From Ketogulonicigenium robustum (lineage in GTDB: Bacteria; Pseudomonadota; Alphaproteobacteria; Rhodobacterales; Rhodobacteraceae): a DNA stretch of 64,000 nucleotides. Each line of letters begins with the position of its first letter. Position 1 is the stretch's first letter. The stretch is taken from NCBI RefSeq assembly GCF_002117445.1, contig NZ_CP019937.1, forward strand, positions 683,501-747,500, written 5' to 3'. Below are positions 58,481-64,000 of this stretch, piece after piece. The notes beneath the pieces were generated by a model, which saw only the letters and a program-made list of their open reading frames with translations, was not told the origin of the DNA and searched no databases. The position numbers and the translations under genes are program-made.

Positions 58481-59401
58481 TTATTCGGCCGCATTCGCGC
58501 TGGTGATCAGCACGGTCGGGACATAGACGTTCTTGCTACGCAGCTCCTCGCCGCCCAGCAGGCGGGCGACGGTGTCGGCGGTGGTGCGGCCGATGCCGGC
58601 GAAATCCTGCGCAACGGTGGCCTCGAAGTTGCCGCCAGCGGCGACGGCGTCACGGGCCTGCGGGTTCGCGTCGATGCCGGTGATCACGATGCCTTCATCT
58701 GCGCGGCCCGCCGCCTCGATCGCCTGCAGCGCCCCAAGGGCGGGCTGGTCCCATGCCGCCCAGACGGCCGAAATCGAGCCCGGTTCGGGGTTGGCGGTCA
58801 GGATCGCCTCCATCTTGGCGCGGCTGTCGGCGATGCCGCCGTCGGACACGTCAGGGGTGATGCGGTCCAGCACCTTGATGTCGGGGAAGTTGGCGAAAAC
58901 GGCATCGGCGATCACACCGCGCACCTGCACCGGCGGGAAGGGGTCAAAGGTGATCATCACGATGTTACCTGCGCCGTGCAGGCGGTCGGCGACGTAGACA
59001 GCCGTTTCGGCAGCCATCGCGTAGCCGTTCGACGTGACGTTTGCGGCCAGCTGCGGGTCGCTGCCCGCATCCATCCCGACAACCGGAATGCCGGCATCGG
59101 CCGCAGCCGCAAGACCGGCCCCGACCTGAACGGGATCGACGTTGATGACGATAGCATCGACGTTCTGGATCACGGCATCCTCGATCCGGCTGATAACGGC
59201 GGCGACATCGCCTGCGGTATCAACGACGTTCACGTCCCAGCCCAGTTCGGCGGCGCGGGCCTGAAACGCCTCGACATAAAACTGTGTGCCGGGTTGGGCG
59301 AGATAGGGGGTAATGACCGAGACCGTTTCGGCCCAAGCGGCGCTGCCGCCCAGTGCGGCGAAAACGGCGGCGGTGGCAATGGCTTGTCCCTTACGGATCA
59401 T
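58481..59401 (-). CDS. sugar ABC transporter periplasmic binding protein, RbsB type
   Basis: A 306-residue periplasmic binding protein of the LacI-like fold (Peripla_BP_4). The signal peptide is about 1-24 (SAAWAE). VSVITPYLAQPGTQFYVEAFQARAAELG and GIPVVGMDAGSDPQLAANVTSNGYAMA are typical; AVWAAWDQPALGALQA carries a ligand-contact segment. Leads the importer operon and diverges from the FGGY kinase gene, which may act on the same sugar. Confidence 0.92.
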   Translation of the reverse strand: MIRKGQAIATAAVFAALGGSAAWAETVSVITPYLAQPGTQFYVEAFQARAAELGWDVNVVDTAGDVAAVISRIEDAVIQNVDAIVINVDPVQVGAGLAAAADAGIPVVGMDAGSDPQLAANVTSNGYAMAAETAVYVADRLHGAGNIVMITFDPFPPVQVRGVIADAVFANFPDIKVLDRITPDVSDGGIADSRAKMEAILTANPEPGSISAVWAAWDQPALGALQAIEAAGRADEGIVITGIDANPQARDAVAAGGNFEATVAQDFAGIGRTTADTVARLLGGEELRSKNVYVPTVLITSANAAE

Positions 59402-59512
59402 GACAGGTCTTCCTCAGCCTGAAGGATTATGATTGATCTGGCCATGAATGGCAGCGGCGCACCCCACTGTCCAGCGTCCGCGCAAGCGGCAGCCCAAAAT
59501 AGCGGAGGGAAA

Positions 59513-60970
59513 ATGTCCAAGGCAGTTCTGGTTGGCGTCGATATTGGCACAACGGCGGTCAAGGCCGTGATGTTCGACGAAAGTGGCCAGCGCCTTGCCA
59601 GCTATGGTGCGCCCTATGCGACCGCGCGCCCTGCGCCGGGGTTGGTTGAACAGGACCCTGCGGATTGGTTGCACCATGTGATGCGCGCGCTGGACGAATT
59701 TGCTGCGCACCCGCAGGCGGGGCGCGTCGCGGCGGTCGGGGTGACGTCGCAGGTGAACACCCATGTGTTTGTTGATGCCGATTTGCAGCCTTTGTTGCCT
59801 GCGATCAATTGGGCTGACGGGCGCGCGGCTGTGGCGGCCTCGCGGTTGGATGGAGCGCTGACGGTCGATCAAAAGATCGCGGCGCTGGGCACGCCGATGC
59901 AGATAGACGCCAGCCACGCGCTGTCCCGTATGGCGTGGCTGGCCGAGGCGCACCCCGACCTTTGGGCGCGCACCGCCTATGTACTGGCCCCGAAAGACTA
60001 CATCATCGCGCGGCTGACGGGGCAGCTTGCCGCTGACCCGATTGCCTCGGTCGGGCTGGTGGGGACCGATATGGCCTATGCCCGCGCGGTGCTGGATTTG
60101 CTGCCCGATGCGGCGCGGCGGCTGGCGCCGCTGCGCGACCCGTTGGATGTCATCGGGCAGATGCAAGGTGTGTTCCAAGGCGTGCCGGTGGTTGCGGGCA
60201 CGATGGACGCGTGGGCGTCGATGTTCGGGGTTGGCGTTGCGGCCGAGGGCGAGGGCATGAACCTGTCCGGCACGTCCGAGGTGCTGGCGCTGATTTCGGC
60301 CACACGCAACCCTGTGGCGGGTGTCATTACCTTCCCCGCATGGCGCGGCATCACGCTGCACGCAGGCCCGACGCAAGCGGGCGGCGCCTCGCTGGATTGG
60401 CTGGCGCGGCTGCTGAATGTGACGCCCGCGGCCGCCGCGCAGATGGCCGAGGGCGAGGTGATCTACCCCCGCAGTCCACTGTTTTTGCCGCATCTAGAAG
60501 GCGAGCGTGCCCCGCTGTGGGACGCCGTGGCGCGCGGTGTTTTTGCAGGATTGGATAGCTCGACCGAGGCGCCACGGATGGTCGCCGCTGTGATGGAGGG
60601 GGTCGCCTTTTCGGCGCGCCTCGCCCTCGAGGCACTTGAAAAGGCGGGGGGCATGCGCCCCGCGGTGGTGCGCGTGGGTGGCGGCGGGACGGCATCGGAC
60701 GCATGGTGCCAAATCCGCGCCGATGTGATGCAGCGTCCCGTGGTGCGCATGCAGGCGCGCGACGCGGGGGCGATGGGGGCAGGTGTGATGGCGGCGGCAG
60801 GGATAGGCCTGACCGACGACCTGGCCGCCGCCGCGCAGGCGTTGGTGCCCGTCGATCGTGTGTTCACCCCCGCGCCTGCCGCTGCGGCCTTGGCCGAGCA
60901 GCGCTTTGCCATTTGGCAGCAGCTTTATGCGGGGGTGCGCGGGGTTAACGCAGCTCTGGCGGCACTGTGA
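59513..60970 (+). CDS. FGGY-family carbohydrate kinase, xylulokinase-like
   Basis: A 485-residue two-domain sugar kinase. Phosphate-binding motif 1 is VLVGVDIGTTAVKAVMFD (about 4-21); ATP-binding motifs are MNLSGTSEVLALIS and VVRVGGGGTASDAWCQIRADVM. PAINWADGRA, with the catalytic-region Asp, and the HVFVDADLQPLLP stretch lie before it. The ATG at 59513 has GGAGGGA upstream; an ATG at 59429 would add a poor 28-residue extension. The substrate is unknown; adjacency suggests the sugar brought in by the divergent importer. The 3' end overlaps allA by 26 bases. Confidence 0.88.
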   Translation: MSKAVLVGVDIGTTAVKAVMFDESGQRLASYGAPYATARPAPGLVEQDPADWLHHVMRALDEFAAHPQAGRVAAVGVTSQVNTHVFVDADLQPLLPAINWADGRAAVAASRLDGALTVDQKIAALGTPMQIDASHALSRMAWLAEAHPDLWARTAYVLAPKDYIIARLTGQLAADPIASVGLVGTDMAYARAVLDLLPDAARRLAPLRDPLDVIGQMQGVFQGVPVVAGTMDAWASMFGVGVAAEGEGMNLSGTSEVLALISATRNPVAGVITFPAWRGITLHAGPTQAGGASLDWLARLLNVTPAAAAQMAEGEVIYPRSPLFLPHLEGERAPLWDAVARGVFAGLDSSTEAPRMVAAVMEGVAFSARLALEALEKAGGMRPAVVRVGGGGTASDAWCQIRADVMQRPVVRMQARDAGAMGAGVMAAAGIGLTDDLAAAAQALVPVDRVFTPAPAAAALAEQRFAIWQQLYAGVRGVNAALAAL

Positions 60971-61439
60971 CGGTGATGGGGGCGGGCAGGATGACTTCCT
61001 CAAGGTTGTCGCCCGCGCCGATGTAATCGACCACTGCGAATAGGCCGGGGCTGTGCAGCGGGGTCAGCACCCCGTGCCACGTGCCCCGATGGAAGTTAAT
61101 CGCTTGGCCGGGGGTGGTGACGAACGCTTCGATCTGGCCGGGCTGGCCGTTTGCATCTTGCGCCACGATCACCAGAAACGGGTGCTGGGTCATCGGCACA
61201 AAGGCCTGCGCCCCCAGCGGGTGGCGCTCCAGCAGATCCAGCGCGTAGGGCAGCGTGCGCGGGGTCGCGTTAAAGATGCTGAGGCCCGCGCGCCCGCCGT
61301 CGGCAAAGTCCAGCCGTGCGCGGTCGTGGTAGCGACCGCACATGCCGGCATTGATGATGCGGTCGGGGTCACCGCTGGCGTCCAGCACATCGCCATAGGG
61401 TGCGAAGTCCGCCGCGGTCAGGGGGCGCGCGGTGATCAT
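60945..61439 (-). CDS. allA: ureidoglycolate lyase
   Basis: Splits ureidoglycolate to glyoxylate and urea, the last step of allantoin use in this route. The 164-residue protein carries TARPLTAADFAPYGDVLDA, ERHPLGAQAFVPM and FHRGTWHGVLTPL, the family cupin hallmarks with active-site His. The start at 61439 makes a four-base overlap with the aminohydrolase stop; an ATG at 61451 is possible. It ends inside the kinase 3' end. Confidence 0.92.
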   Translation of the reverse strand: MITARPLTAADFAPYGDVLDASGDPDRIINAGMCGRYHDRARLDFADGGRAGLSIFNATPRTLPYALDLLERHPLGAQAFVPMTQHPFLVIVAQDANGQPGQIEAFVTTPGQAINFHRGTWHGVLTPLHSPGLFAVVDYIGAGDNLEEVILPAPITVTVPPELR

Positions 61440-62269
61440 TTCGCGGCCCATCCGCCCAGTGTCAGGCTGGGGTGGCGGTTCACGTCTTTATACAGCAGAT
61501 AGCGAAAGGGGCCGTCGCCTGTCGCGATGCAGGCCTGCGGGCACCACGCGCGCAGCCACATGAAATCTCCGGCCTTGACCGAGACCCAATCGCGGTTCAG
61601 CAGATATTCCGCCGTACCTTCCAGCACATAAAGGCCGTGTTCCATGATATGGGTTTCGGCAAAGGGGATGCGGCCTTCTGGTTTGAAGGTCACGATGTTA
61701 ACGTGCATGTCGTGGCGCAGGTCGTTGGGGTCGGCAAAGCGCGTCGTGCCCCATTTGTCAGTGCCGGGCATCCAGTTGATCGGGTTTTCCGCGTCGGATG
61801 TGACGAAGGCCGCAGGCACGGGCAGGCCCGGTGCGGGTTCATAGCGCTTGCGGACCCAGTGGAATTTCAACAGGCTATCACCCGTATTCAGCACCGTCCA
61901 AATGGTGCCGGGGGGCAGGAAGGCGTATCCGCCCGCCACCAGCGTGTGGGCAGCCCCGTCGAGGGTCAGGCGCATTTCGCCCTCAGCCACGAACAGCACG
62001 CCTTCGGCACCCGCGTCAGGTTCGGGCATGGTCGATCCGCCGCCGGGCGCGACCTCGACCGCGTATTGGGCAAAGGTTTCGGCAAAGCCGGTCAACGGGC
62101 GGGCGATGATCCATGCGCGGGTTTTGTCCCAGCCGGGCAGCAGGCTGGCGACAATGTCACGCATGACCGAGGCGGGGATAAAGGCATAGGCCTCGGTAAA
62201 AATGGCACCGGCGTCGGCGGGGTCGTCGGTCAGAGGCGGCATGCCGCCGGGGGGGAAGGCGTAGGTCAT
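61436..62269 (-). CDS. allE: (S)-ureidoglycine aminohydrolase
   Basis: Manganese bicupin that releases ammonia from ureidoglycine to make (S)-ureidoglycolate; 277 residues. Cupin 1 spans about 60-150 with VEVAPGGGS and LVAGGYAFLPPG; cupin 2 spans about 190-270 with FKPEGRIPFAETHIMEHGLYVLEG, whose Glu-His-His-type residues bind the metal, and MWLRAWCPQA. Overlaps the neighbouring genes by four bases at both ends, so allA-allE-puuE/uraD is tightly coupled. Confidence 0.9.
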   Translation of the reverse strand: MTYAFPPGGMPPLTDDPADAGAIFTEAYAFIPASVMRDIVASLLPGWDKTRAWIIARPLTGFAETFAQYAVEVAPGGGSTMPEPDAGAEGVLFVAEGEMRLTLDGAAHTLVAGGYAFLPPGTIWTVLNTGDSLLKFHWVRKRYEPAPGLPVPAAFVTSDAENPINWMPGTDKWGTTRFADPNDLRHDMHVNIVTFKPEGRIPFAETHIMEHGLYVLEGTAEYLLNRDWVSVKAGDFMWLRAWCPQACIATGDGPFRYLLYKDVNRHPSLTLGGWAAK

Positions 62270-63684
62270 GGCAGCATCGCTTTCAGGCGCAGTAGGGCGA
62301 TGCGTTCGACTTGGCGCAGCCCCTCGGTAAATTCGGTGTCGGTATCGTTTGCAAGGCGGCGCTCGAACGCGGCCATGATGCTGGCTTTGGTGTTGTCACG
62401 CACCGCGATAATGAACGGGAAGCCGAACTTTTCCACATAGGCGGTGTTCAGGCGGGTGAAGGTCGCGCGTTCCTCATCCGTCAGCGCATCCAGCCCTGCG
62501 CTGGCTTGTTCTGCGGTGGACTCGGCCGTCAGGCGCTTGGCCGCAGCCAGTTTACCAGCCAGATCAGGGTGTGCGTTCAGCACGCCCAGCTTTTCCGCGC
62601 GCGAGGCCGAGCGCAGTATGCGCACCAGCGCATTTTGCAGGCCGACGGCGCTGTCATGCGCGGGGCCTAGTTCCAGATCAAAGGCGCGTTCGGCGACCCA
62701 CGGGCTGTGTTCGATAATGCCGCCGAAGCGCGCCACGAATGTGTCGCGGTCCATCTTGCTTGGGCGTTCGATCCGCTGGTGGGGGTGGTGTTCGGCCCAG
62801 TGCGCGGCGATTTGGCCGCGCGTGGCAAACCAGACGCCGTCGTGCGACAGCGCGTAATCTAGGAACCGCTTCAGCCCCGCGACCTTGCCGGGGCGACCGA
62901 TCAGGCGGTTGTGCAACCCGACCGAGAACATCTTGGCCTGACCCGCCAGCCCCTCGGCATAAAGCGTGTCGAAGCTGTCTTTCAGATACTGGAAGAACTG
63001 CTCGCCCTCGATATAGCCCGGCGCGGTGGCAAAGCGCATGTCGTTTGCCTCCAGCGTGTAGGGGATGACCAGCTGGTCGCGATCGCCGACCTCTAGCCAA
63101 TAGGGCAGGTCGTCGTCGTAGGTGTCCGAGATCCAGTCGAACTCACCGGTTTCGGCGGTCAGGGCGACGGTGTTGGCGGAACAGCGGCCGGTGTACCAGC
63201 CCTTGGGCGGCTCGCCCACAACCTCGGTGTGCAGGCGGATGGCCTCGGCGATCTGGGTGCGTTCGACCTCGGCGGGCATGTCTTTATGCTCGACCCACTT
63301 CCAGCCGTGGCTGGCGATTTCCCAGCCCGCATCCTTCATGGCGGCGACCTGTTCGGGGTTGCGCGCCAGCGCGGTGGCGACGCCGTAAATCGTGACAGGA
63401 ACTTTCAGCCCCGTGAACAGGCGGTGCAGGCGCCAAAAGCCCGCGCGCGCGCCGTATTCATAGATCGATTCCATATTCCAGTGGCGCATCCCCGGCCACA
63501 TGGCGGCACCTGCGATGTCCGACAGGAACGCCTCGGACGCGGCGTCGCCGTGCAAGACGTTGTTTTCGCCGCCTTCTTCATAGTTCAGTACCATGGATAT
63601 GGCGACTTTGGCCCCGCTGGGCCACGCTGCGTCTGGGGCGTTCGGGCCGTAGCCCCTGAAATCACGCGGATAGCGGTTTGTCAT
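62266..63684 (-). CDS. fused allantoinase (PuuE) and OHCU decarboxylase (UraD)
   Basis: A 472-residue fusion. Residues about 1-305 are a PuuE-type polysaccharide-deacetylase-fold allantoinase: VLNYEEGGENNVLHGD, ASHGWKWVEH with metal-region His, and YDDDLPYW. Residues about 310-470 are OHCU decarboxylase: LGVLNAHPDLAGKLA with catalytic His in HPDL, LNTAYVEKFGFPFIIAVR. UraD makes (S)-allantoin and PuuE opens it to allantoate, so one chain carries two successive steps, in reverse domain order. The ATG at 63684 with GGAGAAG upstream is preferred to a TTG at 63705. Confidence 0.9.
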   Translation of the reverse strand: MTNRYPRDFRGYGPNAPDAAWPSGAKVAISMVLNYEEGGENNVLHGDAASEAFLSDIAGAAMWPGMRHWNMESIYEYGARAGFWRLHRLFTGLKVPVTIYGVATALARNPEQVAAMKDAGWEIASHGWKWVEHKDMPAEVERTQIAEAIRLHTEVVGEPPKGWYTGRCSANTVALTAETGEFDWISDTYDDDLPYWLEVGDRDQLVIPYTLEANDMRFATAPGYIEGEQFFQYLKDSFDTLYAEGLAGQAKMFSVGLHNRLIGRPGKVAGLKRFLDYALSHDGVWFATRGQIAAHWAEHHPHQRIERPSKMDRDTFVARFGGIIEHSPWVAERAFDLELGPAHDSAVGLQNALVRILRSASRAEKLGVLNAHPDLAGKLAAAKRLTAESTAEQASAGLDALTDEERATFTRLNTAYVEKFGFPFIIAVRDNTKASIMAAFERRLANDTDTEFTEGLRQVERIALLRLKAMLP

Positions 63685-63774
63685 TTTCTTCTCCGATCCT
63701 TCCAATCAGGCGTAGCGCGCGCGGCGGGAAAGTTGCAAGCTGGCCGCTGCAAAATTCCACCGGAGGACCAAGAA

Positions 63775-64000
63775 ATGAGCACTGGCTACCTGACGACCCA
63801 CGTTTTGGACACAGCGCGCGGCTGCCCTGCCGTAGGCCTGACGATCGAGCTGTTCCGCCTGGATGGTAGCTTGGATGGCGGCCGCCTGCTGATCGCGACC
63901 AAAGTGACCAACAGCGACGGGCGCACCGATGGCCCGATTTTGCCCGAGGCCGCTTTCGCGCTGGGCGCCTACGAATTGGTCTTCCATGCGGGGGATTATC
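63775..64000 (+). CDS. uraH: 5-hydroxyisourate hydrolase, 3' part missing
   Basis: Transthyretin-like enzyme that opens 5-hydroxyisourate, the product of urate oxidation, to OHCU. The window shows 75 residues from the ATG at 63775, with GGAGG upstream. GYLTTHVLDTARGCPAVGLTI carries the conserved His; SDGRTDGPIL is the second signature with the conserved Arg. The closing YRGS motif would be beyond the edge. It diverges from the puuE-uraD fusion across 90 bases. Confidence 0.93.
   Translation, partial: MSTGYLTTHVLDTARGCPAVGLTIELFRLDGSLDGGRLLIATKVTNSDGRTDGPILPEAAFALGAYELVFHAGDY

Overview
The window reads as one continuous stretch of chromosome from a GC-rich alphaproteobacterium, most likely a member of the Rhodobacteraceae. 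The reasons are family resemblance from memory and gene order: an F1-only ATP synthase operon (atpHAGDC) with no F0 genes beside it and an H-type lectin gene after it, lgt-NDUFAF7/MidA-pgeF in one operon, ibpA followed by a DUF1150 gene, clpS away from clpA, and a PuuE-UraD fusion. Genus cannot be decided from the sequence alone. I see about 71 protein genes, no rRNA, tRNA, CRISPR array, insertion sequence or prophage, and no gene-free stretch longer than 300 bases.

Layout. 1-1155: start of pheA (cut by the window edge) and a membrane-anchored cytochrome c. 1240-6943: a complete yejABEF peptide importer. 6986-11612: a SPOR-containing D,D-carboxypeptidase, a HAD phosphatase, clpS with an RsmC-like methyltransferase, and a small lipoprotein. 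11749-14730: haem genes hemF, hemE, hemC. 14794-18597: hisC, tyrosine-pathway dehydrogenase, an extensin-like protein and two small YdcZ-type membrane proteins. 18620-25108: yqhA, rpsD, methyltransferase, clpA, gloB, methyltransferase. 25334-30587: ATP synthase F1 genes and the lectin. 30633-36087: prs, threonine aldolase, YcgN-like protein, ribF, HAD protein, Mn-dependent pyrophosphatase. 36248-38390: groESL with a perfect CIRCE operator. 38444-43765: lipase-like hydrolase, purEK, YdcH, a small heat shock gene preceded by a probable ROSE RNA thermometer, DUF1150, an unrecognised coiled-coil protein and trxB. 43956-47546: Lrp-type regulator, pgeF, midA, lgt, ubiK. 47588-51384: zur-znuCBA with a Zur-box-like palindrome and a glycosyltransferase. 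51375-55964: a ferric-siderophore importer facing bfd-bfr. 55986-60970: a ribose-type sugar importer and an FGGY kinase. 60945-64000: purine-ring catabolism (allA, allE, puuE-uraD, uraH).

Functional themes. Metal supply is one: zinc uptake under Zur, siderophore-iron uptake placed back to back with iron storage (bfr) and its release partner (bfd). Protein quality control is another: ClpS, ClpA, GroESL and IbpA, each with a different visible control signal (a sigma-32-like promoter for clpA, CIRCE for groESL, an RNA hairpin hiding the ribosome binding site for ibpA). The last 8 kb form a catabolic block in which urate-derived 5-hydroxyisourate would be taken through allantoin to glyoxylate, next to a sugar importer and kinase of unknown substrate.

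No clearly new multi-gene system is evident. The most noteworthy signals are the ROSE-like thermometer before ibpA, the spaced TTGTCAGGA repeats between the siderophore genes and bfd, the Lrp-type operator between trxB and its divergent regulator, the sigma-32-like promoter before clpA, the coiled-coil protein at 41888-42751 and the lectin gene behind the ATP synthase.
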